In this document: positions 12,801-21,989 of the stretch, in pieces
Position numbering within the stretch: the first letter of the stretch is position 1
Layout of the letters: each line of letters opens with the position of its first letter
Origin: Pisaster brevispinus
Lineage: Eukaryota; Echinodermata; Asteroidea; Forcipulatida; Asteriidae
Length of the DNA stretch: 64,000 bases
Assembly: GCA_023634235.1 (NCBI GenBank)
Contig: JAMKCF010000003.1
Span: 16,028,742 to 16,092,741, forward strand
Reading direction: 5' to 3'
Position numbers and translations under genes: made by a program
The notes under the pieces: model-generated
Database searches by the model: none
The model's input: the letters and a program-made list of their open reading frames with translations, nothing else
Told to the model about the DNA's origin: nothing

Positions 12801-15800
12801 TTTGTACTCAAAGAGTCTGGTTCATAGCCAAGGACAAGTCCAGCTGTCTTGTGTTTTTCAATTGAACAATAACACCTCTCTGTTTAATTATCTTAAATGA
12901 ACAAAAACTGATGTTCAAATGTGGACTTTTGCGACTGATAAAATACACAGTTTATGTGAAACTTTGTAGAAAGTTATTTCTCATTTACATTCCGTTCTTG
13001 TAATTAATCGTTTCTGGTCTGGTAAAAAATTTGAGTCTAGTGGAATTTTACTTCAAATTCAAGCCCTGCTATTATAACCCACTACTCACTAGCTATATTA
13101 ATCATGTTCGCCACACACTGTCAACCAATAAGAAAAGCATACATTCTTGCCCCAGTAAACGTACAATGTACATGTCCCCTAATTGTCCAACAAAAATATT
13201 TAACTTTTTCCCCCCTCCTTGTCGTTTTAACCTAATTCAGTCGCTTCCATTCTGTCTGTCTACTTCCATGACAGATCTACTTAGCAACGGATCGCCAAAT
13301 CCTACTCGTGGGCGAGCTTAAACACATTTCAGTACATTACAGAGTGAATAAATTACAATTTGAAAGGGAGATTGGGGTTTAGAAAGAGAGATAGAGTGGC
13401 ATAGCCATGTTTTCTGTTGAATCTTGGAGCTAAAAATCGAATTGACTGTAAATTAACCTACATGTTAGAGAAGGATGTTCTTAAAATATACACAAAAATG
13501 TCTGGATCTTGAGGCTTTGCATGGCAGAGGTGGGTGATGGTTTAGTCTTGAGGCTTTTGTCACACTAGGCAATTATAACGGGGAACTAAAGTGGCAACTA
13601 CCGCCACTGTATGCAAAAGGAGCACACGAGACATTTTTTGCGCCTTACTACATGTGTGAACATTTCTTCGTGGAGATTGCATGGAATTCTTGCATTGCCC
13701 AATGGGTACACCGTTCTCTGGAGGAAGCATTTAGGTGGCTCTGAAAATAGCCCCTCTGTTTAGTCTCAGGCAATTTTTGAATCGTCTATGGCCATTGGCT
13801 GCCGCAATATTGAGCATTCATTCACACTTCATGCATTTTTTCAAGACCTCAAATAACTGAGCTAAATACTTTTTAATGCTTTTCAATGCCTTAAATTTTG
13901 ATAGTTCAATTTAAGGCTCAACATGGGAATGAACATAAAGCTTTTACTGAAAATAATTTGAGTTGATTCATTTGATGTTTTAAACATTTTTGTTTTAAAT
14001 CATTCTTAAATTTCCATCAGAAATGGACGGAAGAAGTTACCTGGCTTTTCCATCGTTTAAAAAAAACCCGAAATTGGAGAGTAATTAAAATAGTAAAGGT
14101 TCAAATCAGCTCAAATAATTTTAGGTATAAGCCTGCATGTCCATTCACATGTTGAAACACTTATGGGTAGTTTCAGTTACAAAAAAAACTAACAGTCATT
14201 GAAAAAAACTGCTAAGATGGTGGTAGAAAAGTTGTACACTTTTATTGCGTTTCCTGTCAACTGAACATGTAAACTTACATTAAATCCAACTGTCAACAGG
14301 TTTGATCAAATTTCCTTAAAAAACTATATTCCTTCCTTATTTCTTACCAACATAAACATCACTGCCGAGCCTCCGTTGTGACAAAACCTGATAAAGAAGC
14401 ACTGGATATCCGATATGATTGCTCCCAGGAATGGCATGAGCACTCAAAAACTGAGGCTGTAACGTTAGAAATCCGCACGCACCAGAACGGTGCTCTTTCC
14501 CCCCTGAACACTTGCCAGTGTCAGTAACCCTGTGTAAACTTTCAATGTTGGCGCTACAGTTCCAGAAGATAAGTGCCTCGTAGATTGGTTAACTGCACAC
14601 CCCCGGGGAAATAGCGAAGGCGGAAGCACGCAAATTACCAGTCTAGATACGTTTGTTTGTGCTCCTCCACGGCGAGAGCGGAGGAAAGAAAAAAAAAAAA
14701 AAATCAAATCTAGAAAACATTGCATTAACAATCAGCACTGATGACACCTTTTGCAAATTACTATTCTTGGCCATAACGACAGTAACCCGCCAGGGATGCA
14801 CTGACTTTCCATTACAAGGAATAACTGGTTGTAATTTTTCCTAATGTAAGCCGTAATTGCGGCCTTCAGGGAACTCTTTGTGAACAGCATTACTGCTGGC
14901 AATTGGCTTTGTGCTAATCAAACTGTCTGAAGGCTTCCGGCAATACTTGGTGTCCATATTTTCTCCCAAACAAAACAGAAAATGAATAGTTTATGAGGCT
15001 ATTTTGTTTTTAAAACAAGGTTGTTAGAAACACAGCTAGGAGGCATGCCGTGATTGTGTTTTGAGTGTCTGAATAAGGTGAATTACTGATGCATCAAGGT
15101 CTGAGTCAGAACTTGGAAGTAGGGAGTGAAAATCACTAATTATGAAAGATTGATCAAATCAAAACAGAGAGTCCCTTCCCCTAAAAAAACCCCCACCCAG
15201 ACACACCCCTTTGGCTTACAGAGTACAGAAGCGGTCCACTGGTCAAATGCCAGTTAAAACACCTGAGGATCTGTCAAGGGGTCCAGCTTGCTACTTCAGT
15301 GTTGAAACGCATCCCTTCTTAACATGAAATACGGACTAGTTAGAAAGCTGGGGGACTACTGAAAAGACCAACTGGCCCCACTGGCTAGTCACTGAAAATG
15401 TCAAGATTACCTAATGCATAATGCAATGCAACAACAACATCGTAATGCACAGAAGGTATTTGGAAAAGATGTGGTCCTTGAACAAAAACAAGGTGAACTG
15501 TTGTTTTCCTTTAACAAAAAACTGCAAGCATAAAGGCTTGTAAATTCCATTTGCAGTTCTTGATTGGCTTTAGAACCCAAAGAGAAACACTAGAGTTGGC
15601 TAAAAAAATCCAACATGGGTCCCCAGTAAGCCAAAAACTTTGATGGGTAGGGGGGAGGTGTTGGAAACCTAGCACAGGCTGTCAGCAAGACATCTGGAAG
15701 CCTGCTAAAGAGGGCTCCATTTTACCTGAGGGTTAGATCTGGGTAGGTCTGTACAGTACATGTGTCTGTACAAATTTGTGCACAAAGCATGCAAAGTATA

Positions 15801-18800
15801 AGAGTGAAAATATTTTACCAATCCCCCCCCCCCCAAAAAAAAAAAACACCCAAAACAACAACAACTCTCGGAGCTTGGACCTGACCCACCTCTTAGATAT
15901 AAGAAATGGTCCGCTGTAGGATATCAAGGACTTTCACTCCTCGAGGGCATTGCACTTTGTAGAATATAGTGTTACATTATTTCAAATGTTCCATGATTCA
16001 GTCTTACCAGGGCTCACTTCAGTGGTTTTAAAATGGGACCATATGATTTACATGTAGATGTTGCTGTACACTGTAGACCCAAGAAACATATACAGCCTTT
16101 GAGAGACAATTAAGAATCCCCAAAAAGGTCTACAGACTCCTCTTTGACTTTTCCCAGGATGAAGGATACCTAGGCCATTTCCTTGGAGGATTTTCCCGCC
16201 CCTTTTTTTTTTGAATCAATATGTCGGAGACGAAAAACCCACTCAAGTTGCTGACAGACAGTTTTTGGTTACATGCACTCTGACTCTCCCCCATTCCAAT
16301 ACCAAGATTACCAGCTCAGAGTGCTGTCAGCACTTAATTCACTGTGAGATGGGTTTTTAGTCTTCAAATGCATCGGGGGAAGGGGTGGGGGATAGATTGA
16401 GGCTACGCTGTTATTTAGTGAAGAAGGTGCAATCTGCGACTTCTTCAAATTCTCAATTGAACCTGTGCAATTGACTCTTTATTGTCAGAAACCGAGAAGA
16501 GTGTTTGTTTTTCAAAAAGAGAAAGCGAAAGACTGACTTCCTGTCCCCGTTAATGTTCATCCACACTAAGAGTACTATCCTAAACAGTATTGATTGCATT
16601 TGTTTTGCTTGTTTAGGTATGTTTTGTTGCTGATTTTGTCTTTTTTTTTGTGGGGGGGGGGGAGGGAATTCATAATCAAGTCAGAATCCTTTTAAGAATT
16701 CATGGCCCTGCTCTGAAAAGATATTTTCTTTTACAAATGTCTTCTAGCAGATGATTTCAATTCCTAGAAGTATGTTGCTCAGACATGTCAGACAGGGAAG
16801 GAACATTTAAAATGTTCTAAATTTCACAACTGACTATCAGAATATCATCTGTAAAAAAAAAAGCAAAAGATGCTTGCTAGTGCAGCTGTTTTAGTTCTCA
16901 CTCATGCATAATTGTTATTCCCCCCCCCCCAAAAAAAACCAAACAATAGACAAAAAATACAACAATTAGTGTACCTGGAACGAAACTGAAAACACTGTCT
17001 TCAACTTATGGTGTGTACATAATATTCATTACAAATAGTCACTTTCCAGTGTCCAACTGATGTTGATACAGCCCCTCTTTGTGTATGTCAAGGTGCTTCT
17101 AGCTCATCAATCAATAAGTTGTTTTCCTAGATCTCCACATAACACTCTGATAATCCGTAGTTCGTGAAGATACAGTTGGGAGCAAATACATCCTTAAGGT
17201 GCATGCAAAAGAAAGGCCAAGTACACAGTATGCGTATGGGTACACCTTAGGGTTGGCCTTTACAGGCAAGTATTGTATTGAGCTGGACTCTGAATACTGT
17301 GTACATTCAGTGGTTGAGAGGTTAAGGCATTTACTCTAGAATTTAAGGGTCATTGGTTCGAATCCCACTCAAGTATATGTGGCCTGTGAATTGTTGTTTC
17401 AGGTTGACGAGAGGGCCACCTAAAGCTCAGGGCAGCAAAGGACAATTTTATGAAGTAAGAAGATAACAATTAGGCGTACTGTCTTGTAAAAATATTTCTG
17501 ATCCATTGAACATGTTGAAAGCTTAAGTGGTAACTAACAAATTAGTTACTACCATGTTACTTCAATTATTTCAAGCCCGTTGTTAATAATTCAGCTTTAG
17601 AGCTAGATCTCTGCATTTTTTATTTTGATGACTCTTTGTTCAGTTCTAGTTCAAAGTGCTCTCTTTCTGTTTCAAAATAACTTGTCCATTACATTTGTAC
17701 ATTTTCTATTATTAGGGCCTAATGGATTTAATCATCAGAGCTAACCATTATGGGCAAATAATGTACCAAAGCAAAATGGGCAATTGCTGACAACAGTGAC
17801 GTCACACTCCCCAGGTCTCAACGTCAGCCTACTCACAATGGTAACTGCACACTTGAGTGCACACAATCTATAATTTACAATTAGATTGCTCTGGTGGTGT
17901 TTGAACTGTTGTTTATGCTTCAGTCTGCCCCCTCCCCCTCACTTTCCCAAACTGCAGCATTTCACCAATGTTCCACATGGGAAGCACGTCAAAACAAAAC
18001 AAAACCTAGACATGTAGACCAACACTCTCTTAGAGTCTCACTCCCCCTCCCCTTTCCCCTCCATAAAGCCTTCAGGCTAGACACAGACTGACTACATGGT
18101 GGGCTGTACATGTACCCATGAATGACTTCTCATGCCCAGAGGCTGCCTTTTGTCAATAATTACACCTGCAGCAATCAATTGATACACACTCCCACTTCCG
18201 CTGACGTCATGTCTAAAAAAAACACCAAAATTCTTTCGTCCAGGCTCATTCCCAACCATGCCAACAGTTGATACAGGTGTATTTCAGGCTTTCTGCTTTT
18301 TTACAATTTAAATTTTTTTTCTGCATTTAAAATGGATAAAACTAAGATCAACTCCACATAATGTACAGTTACTAACAAAAAGAAAAACTGCATCCGTGAT
18401 CGATTTTTCTTGTGAAGCACAGCAAATTCCTACACTAAATGTGTCAGTTGCTACTCAAAAATCAGCAATTAGGCCTTCTTCTAACCCAACAATAAAACAT
18501 TTAAAAAATGAAATTAAAACAATGGAGTACTATACAAATTACACAATACTCGCAGTTAAATGATTTCTGCAATTCAGCCCTTGCTGCCATGTGATGTTTT
18601 TAAATATTAGAATTTCTAAACCAACAATGAAATGGAACACATTTCTGTAAAAAGTTGCGTAGACATCAAACATGTCAAAGAATAAAACCATTCAGCTTTC
18701 AATCTCCTACATGCTGACATGTACATGTATACTGTAGCTAATTTTAGCAAGCCTGGAATTACACATGGAGACCATAGGGGCCAACAATTGCCCCATGGTC

Positions 18801-20948
18801 TTGGCCTTGGTGCCCCTTCAAAGGTTTTCAAATTTTCCAAATGGAAGTGCCCTATGATTCAAAAACAGCCTTGTCCTCTCAAATATGAAATTCAAGGCCT
18901 GTTTTAGCGCTATCCCTGCAAAAACAACAAAATGTGCCAAACACGGTAAAAGTTACACATTTTAGACTGTGCAATTCTTGCGCGCATTGGAACGAGAAAA
19001 CACGTCAAACGAAGAAACTTTATTTTTTGAAATCAAATCTTGGTTTTAAATTGTTCATAATATCCATTGTATTGAGATCCAAGTATAATTCTGCATGCCC
19101 TTTTCTGGAGGGTTGCTCAAGGGCATTGCACTGCTGATGTGTGATTCCAGTTGTCCAAACTGGGACTGCAATGGTTGGTCATATGTAACTCTTGTAGATA
19201 GTGAGCAAATCTTCTGGTGACAATGCAAAATGTTTCAGGAGTCTGTGCATGCATTTGCTTGCTTTTGTAGTGATGTCCATCACCCACTGGTCCCATTTCA
19301 GATTAGATGGGATAGTGAGGCCAAGGAGTTTTAGTGAATGGTTCCTGAATTGGCTGGTTGCACAGTGTCAGTTCGCTCATTAGTGGCATGCTTTTTTTGG
19401 AAGCATACTCTCATTACTGCTCATTTATCTGGGTTGTCAACTTGGACCATACTTCGATCGAGCTCAGATCTTGGATACAAAATTGCTCAGAATAAATCTA
19501 CTAAGGGGCCATGTTCTTTTTAATATATTTATAACAAGATCTTTTGTTTGATTTTAGACTTAACACACATGTGCCGGTATACAAATCATTCTTTTGTTTT
19601 TAAAGACAAAATTGATGACTGTGATCTTTGGGTTTAGAGCATGATCAGATTGAAAGAAAATTATGAAATCTTCTGGACATGAATAATTCTATTAAATTTT
19701 TATTGTTCAGGTTTATTAAAACATTAAAATCTGGTAGCCCAAAATAACATTAGAATTCACGGTAAAACTAAAGCTTTCGTTATTTATTTAGATGTTTACC
19801 AAAAACAGTCACCTGACTTGACGAAAGTCACTGTGATTGTGTTTTTGTTACTCTTAGACCGCATAGTTCTACTAATAGGAGTACATTTTTGTTAACTTTG
19901 TTTTGTTGTTATTTCTACATGTAGCTGCGGATGCAGGACCATTATTCAGAATATTCAATATGTTTTTGGAACAGCACTGAAATGACAGGCAGAGTTACAG
20001 AGTAACAAAAACACCATAGAGTGAGGTGGCAGTTGGTAAAAGTCGGAGGTCTGAGCTAGCCGGAGCTACCCAGCCCAGACATGCCAGAGGTTGCATTTAT
20101 AACATGAAATATCATTAAAAAAGACTACTCACGTACTCCAAATGAAGGGTTGAAGATTCTTAGGCAGGTATAGGAAATGCAAAAGTAAATCTTAACCCTA
20201 CACTCTGCCTGAAAACCTTCCGAAAAACATTTGGAGTGCGTGAGTAGCTATTTTTAATGATATTTCACGTAATACAATGCAATTTTGCAACCTTCGGGTA
20301 GCTCCGACCTCCAACTTTTACCAACACCCAGTGAAACTGGAAGAGGCCCCTGGGTACTTCCCTGTCATGCCTGTGCAATACTAAACACTTTTGTTTCCTA
20401 ATTTAATTAGTTGATTTTGTCATTGAAAACTGAATTTCGATTTTTCATATTTAATTTCCTTGTCTCTCTATCAATCATGTCTATTGACTTAAGTTATTGT
20501 AATGTTATTGTTAGTATCCAACCACTCATAAATTTAAGAATGTTGAAACATTTCTTATTCTGAATGGCCCATAATTGCAACAGTTTTGTTTGCTTTAATA
20601 ATTACTAACACTATTACTAAAATTGATGCCTTTGAATATGACGATCATTGTTATTGTTAATGTTAGGGGAAAAGGAAAACAACACATGACATTGTTAATG
20701 TTATTATGATGATTGTTGACAATAAGTCAAAAAAACAAACCTGTGTTGTTTCGTATTTGCTGATAGGTCGAAAAATGTATCTCGTACATCCCCATCGACG
20801 GCTCAATGTCGCCTAAACGTAGCATGACCGTCTTGCCGTAATTCTCTTCGATTCCCCGCACGATATGAGCTTGATAAGGCCTCCATCGCCCGTGGTCTGT
20901 GAACCATTCCCACACAACCGCCTCCGACATGTCCAAGTCCTGCGCCAT
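95..20948 (-). CDS. DTX: Deltex-like E3 ubiquitin ligase, N-terminal part (gene runs off the left edge)
   Basis: Deltex proteins are cytosolic RING-type E3 ligases that bind the Notch intracellular domain through paired N-terminal WWE domains. Two exons of such a gene are seen on the minus strand, 20741-20948 and 95-884. They join G|GA in phase 1 and together give about 332 residues. WWE-1 (residues about 11-70) has VVWEWFTDHGRWRPY. WWE-2 (about 88-152) has VEWQWQDDHGWCPYD and ends near SGTGFLRSIQRV. A Ser/Pro/Thr-rich linker of about 180 residues follows, with an Ala run before the exon 2 donor. The ATG at 20948 is chosen because an in-frame TGA lies 8 codons upstream (20970-20972). The tandem WWE layout matches DTX1/DTX2/DTX4 and Drosophila Deltex. 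The RING and Deltex C-terminal domains should lie left of base 1. Which vertebrate paralogue it corresponds to cannot be decided. Confidence 0.88.
1975..2045 (-). repeat. tRNA-derived SINE relic (type B head)
   Basis: On the minus strand this reads as a B-box-like segment with GGGTTCAGATCTCACC, following a 'tctagaatg' anticodon-arm motif shared with the copies at 2440-2640 and 17290-17400. It is short and degenerate. Confidence 0.35.
2070..2275. repeat. Dispersed repeat, inverted partner at 47595-47815
   Basis: The segment running from 'ggttaaaagtatgactgcc' through 'tttcctgaggcaaa', 'gatcatcgagggagtcgtag', 'gttttataacaccctataca' to 'gtaccaagaagctgctg' reappears in reverse complement in DNAH10 intron 36 ('agcagcttcttggtacctag' ... 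'ggagtagtagttttaacca'). The two copies differ at many positions, so this is an old repeat family, probably a MITE or SINE body. Confidence 0.55.
2440..2640 (+). repeat. tRNA-derived SINE (type B head)
   Basis: It contains a pol III-like A box region (AGAGGTCTAATGGTTAAGG) and a perfect B box (GGTTCGAATCC), followed by a 'gcactgagtatact' body shared with 23040-23240. It does not fold as a complete tRNA and has related copies elsewhere, so it is a SINE, not a tRNA gene. Confidence 0.6.
4335..4520 (+). repeat. tRNA-like SINE (type D, 'cttgagcaagacactt' body)
   Basis: A degenerate tRNA-like head is followed by the body motif TGTCTCCTTGAGCAAGACAC and then 'cacccagtagtataacaggt' / 'gtgagggtagagattg'. 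The same body occurs at 34500-34660 and 49070-49230. Confidence 0.55.
5108..5926. repeat. Left-arm array of five 97-bp modules with 16-bp inverted ends
   Basis: Each module starts with a version of GCGCCAACNNGATCCC and ends with its inverse GGGATCNNGTTGGCGC. Modules lie at 5108-5204, 5276-5372, 5442-5538, 5651-5747 and 5830-5926. In all five the two 16-mers start exactly 81 bp apart, leaving a 65-bp core. The cores look unrelated by eye. The inter-module spacers are partly alike (for example 'aatttcttgcg' versus 'aatttcgggcg'). The third module has decayed inner halves. Confidence 0.85.
5386..5398 (+). promoter_or_regulatory. DR1 nuclear-receptor-like motif in the foldback arm
   Basis: AGGTCA-A-AGGTCA is a perfect direct repeat with 1-bp spacing, the class bound by HNF4/RXR/COUP-TF-type receptors. 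It lies 13 bp after the module ending at 5372. Further copies are at 5761-5773 (last base G), 5940-5952, and on the minus strand at 6945-6957, 7413-7425, 7593-7605 and 7968-7980. Function is inferred from the motif only. Confidence 0.5.
7155..7350. repeat. Palindromic element nested in the foldback spacer
   Basis: The segment 7174-7233 (…gacaatttaaccac…ataaaataatgatttaat…) pairs with 7274-7335 in reverse complement. The pairing continues outward through 'acacgtgtac' and 'tgtacacgta'. It resembles a small MITE inserted in, or forming the core of, the larger element. Confidence 0.6.
7439..8257. repeat. Right-arm array of the same five modules, mirrored
   Basis: The reverse-complement copies lie at 7439-7535, 7619-7715, 7828-7924, 7994-8090 and 8162-8257. 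Start-to-start spacing of the paired 16-mers is 81 bp in four modules and 80 bp in the last, where an A/T homopolymer is one base shorter. Confidence 0.85.
9900..10073 (-). repeat. Dispersed 'ggcc' repeat, copy 1
   Basis: Read on the minus strand it starts CCTGGAATTACACAGAGGCC and continues with 'cctctgttgcccctgg', 'ggcctttgtgcc', 'aatggaagtgccctttgc' and 'ggccttgccctctc'. The family recurs at 11885-12030, 18752-18905, 26795-26970, 38262-38430 and 39566-39745. It has no coding capacity, and I see neither a tRNA head nor clear terminal inverted repeats. Confidence 0.65.
11538..11830 (-). mobile_element. SINE, type A body with (ATT)n tail, head lost
   Basis: Read on the minus strand, the body motifs 'cttcgtccttcggatg', 'gtgtaatgcacgtaaaagaa' and 'gaaggggtttgctccggtg' end in 'agcgctatattaaaaact' and an (ATT)n tail at 11538-11558. 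The same body follows a tRNA-Leu-like head in the copies at 24003, 25880, 36985 and 59530. Confidence 0.65.
11885..12030 (-). repeat. Dispersed 'ggcc' repeat, copy 2
   Basis: It shares 'aggcaattgcctctgtcat', 'ggggcaccaaggcaatgacc' and 'gggcacctctatgagggaa' with copies 5 and 6 in the DNAH10 introns, in reverse orientation. Confidence 0.55.
15735..16020 (+). repeat. Dispersed repeat shared with 40670-40895
   Basis: 'ggtaggtctgtacagtac', 'tgtctgtacaaatttgtgc', 'ctcttagatataagaaatgg', 'gtaggatatcaaggactttc' and 'gggctcactt' all recur in order in DNAH10 intron 27. This copy is interrupted by a C13/A12 tract at 15824-15846. Confidence 0.6.
17290..17400 (+). repeat. tRNA-derived SINE fragment (type B head)
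   Basis: An A-box-like TGGTTGAGAGGTTAAGG is followed by GGTTCGAATCCCACTC (perfect B box). Copies with the same anticodon-arm wording ('tctagaat') occur at 2440 and 23040. Confidence 0.5.
18752..18905 (+). repeat. Dispersed 'ggcc' repeat, copy 3
   Basis: This is a compact copy starting 'gcctggaattacacatggag' and ending 'tgaaattcaaggcctg'. It carries 'ggtcttggccttggtgcccc' and 'aatggaagtgccctatg'. Confidence 0.65.
19060..19465 (-). pseudogene. Decayed non-LTR retrotransposon reverse-transcriptase fragment
   Basis: Minus-strand translation gives, across frames, VDNPDK*AVMRVCF, then KLLGLTIPSNLKWDQWV, then LLKHFALSPEDLLTIYKSYI, then TTGITHQQCNALEQ. This order and wording match the C-terminal part of CR1/L2-like LINE reverse transcriptases (NPDKC..., KLLGVTI..LKW, LS..DLL.IYKS(Y/F)I, LE..QKRA). 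The piece has at least two frame changes and several stops, so it is a dead, 5'-truncated relic. No poly-A or target duplication was identified. Confidence 0.7.
20031..20330. mobile_element. MITE with about 120-bp terminal inverted repeats
   Basis: The left arm (about 20031-20160) reads GTTGGTAAAAGTCGGAGGTC, then 'gccggagctaccc', then 'gaaatatcattaaaaaagac', then 'actcacgtactccaaatg'. The right arm (about 20228-20330) is its reverse complement ('catttggagtgcgtgagtag', 'ttaatgatatttcac', 'gggtagctccgacctccaac'). The centre is about 65 bp. It has no coding capacity. Confidence 0.75.
20741..20948 (-). CDS. DTX: Deltex-like gene, coding exon 1 (WWE-1)
   Basis: ATG at 20948, donor AACACAG|GTTTG (GT at 20739-20740). 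The 208 nt encode 69 codons plus one base, almost exactly one WWE domain, with the diagnostic WEW and GRWRPY motifs near the N-terminus and 'IHFSTYQQIRNNTG' at the end. A GTG slightly upstream also opens the frame but is not a credible animal start. Confidence 0.9.
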
Positions 20949-21772
20949 TTTAATCACGTCACTTGTTCTTCAATTCACAGCTCAGACGGCTTATTTAGAC
21001 TGGTTCCCTTCTTTTCGCAACACGTAAACCTACATAAAAGTTTAGGAGTTCAAACGGAAGAACAGAGCCGGTTCTGTTGTTTATGTTTGTAGTCTTACTT
21101 TCCAGCCGTATTGACTTTCGGGTTGTTAGGCTGTGCTTATAAAATATGTAGCTTGACGCCTTCAAAATCACTAAAAACGACTGCAGTAAAGATAAGCAAT
21201 TAATTCTCGGTTGATCACTTCTCGCGGTATTTTGCGCTTTTTCGATAGCGTTAAAAAAAAAAAAAAAATTGTCAAAGGAAGTTTTATTTAACAAATTTAA
21301 GTGAATATATTTCATTTATACAGTTTAAGTTGCACGATAGCGTAACCCAATTACCATTTTATTCACTAAATTCGCAGTTTTTAGCCTTAGCAACGGGCGC
21401 CGTATCTAAAACGATATAGACCATTTACATTTTAAAGATAAATAATATCAATGCGCTCTTGTAAATTTCAGCCAAAGACATTCGAAACTAAGACTTTTAT
21501 GTTTCAAAAATGTATAAAACACATCAGATATTTATTTTAAATACACATTTTTGCCAAAACATTAGCAGTTTTTCAAATTGGTGAACAACTTTATCAATCA
21601 ATTAGTACGTGCGTAGGGCTACATAGCTGTGATACGAAAAACAATATGTCCGCCGCCCCAAAAACTAACAACAAGGGCAGAAGTTTTGATTGACAAAAAG
21701 TAAATTTGTAAAATACTTAAATTTCCATCGTACATGTATTTAGCTCAAGATGTCACTGAATAGGGAATAATT
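20949..21772. promoter_or_regulatory. Head-to-head intergenic interval, candidate bidirectional promoter
   Basis: These 824 bp separate the Deltex ATG (minus) from the DNAH10 ATG (plus) and must contain both 5' untranslated regions unless there are unseen upstream non-coding exons. No TATA box is obvious near either start. The interval holds a near-consensus X-box at 21381-21394 and forkhead-like motifs GTAAAC (21024-21029) and TGTTTATG (21078-21085), which suit a cilia gene. No transposon copy was recognised in it. Confidence 0.6.
21381..21394 (+). promoter_or_regulatory. Candidate RFX X-box upstream of DNAH10
   Basis: TTAGCC-TT-AGCAAC matches the X-box consensus GTNRCC-N(0-3)-RGYAAC at every position except the first base. 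It lies about 380 bp upstream of the DNAH10 ATG. RFX factors drive motile-cilium genes, so location and target agree. Binding is not shown. Confidence 0.5.
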
Positions 21773-21989
21773 ATGGATGACGTTAGATTTGAATGGCTTC
21801 GAGACAAGGTCTACAGCGCCCTTGGTATCGAAGATCCTGAAGTGTTCGAGGAACTTTTGAACAGGGATGATGGGGAATGTGAGAGAAGTTTGGCGAAGTT
21901 TCTGAATGAAACTCCCGAGGAGGGAAAGGCTGCCACTATCTTCTACAAGCGGTTGAGAGAAGAAGAGATTGAGGTCGAAGTGGAAATCG
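21773..21989 (+). CDS. DNAH10: DNAH10 exon 1
   Basis: Residues 1-72 plus one base. The exon starts [14 protein letters not shown] and is acidic toward its end. Donor ATCG|GTGAGT. Intron 1 (21990-22693) holds a perfect 39-bp-arm hairpin at 22061-22141 and otherwise nothing recognised. Confidence 0.85.

Larger units (their letters stand above)
885..20740 (-). other. Deltex-like gene intron 1 (about 19.9 kb), no convincing gene inside
   Basis: This interval separates the WWE-1 and WWE-2 exons, with GT...AG ends read on the minus strand. I found no spliced gene in it. Contents recognised: tRNA-like SINE pieces near 1975-2040, 2440-2640, 4335-4520, 11538-11830 and 17290-17400; dispersed repeats near 2070-2275 and 15735-16020; the 4893-8482 foldback element; copies of a Gly/Ala-codon-like 'ggcc' repeat at 9900-10073, 11885-12030 and 18752-18905; a LINE reverse-transcriptase fragment near 19060-19465; a MITE at 20031-20330; and many homopolymeric C/G and A tracts. 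The remaining stretches (for example 2640-4020, 8490-9830, 12040-14440, 14850-15700 and 16030-17280) are AT-rich with nothing I can name. Confidence 0.8.

Noticed and set aside
20741..20957. Start of Deltex exon 1 at the GTG at 20957
   Set aside because: Animal translation very rarely uses GTG; the ATG at 20948 is three codons downstream and has an in-frame stop upstream.
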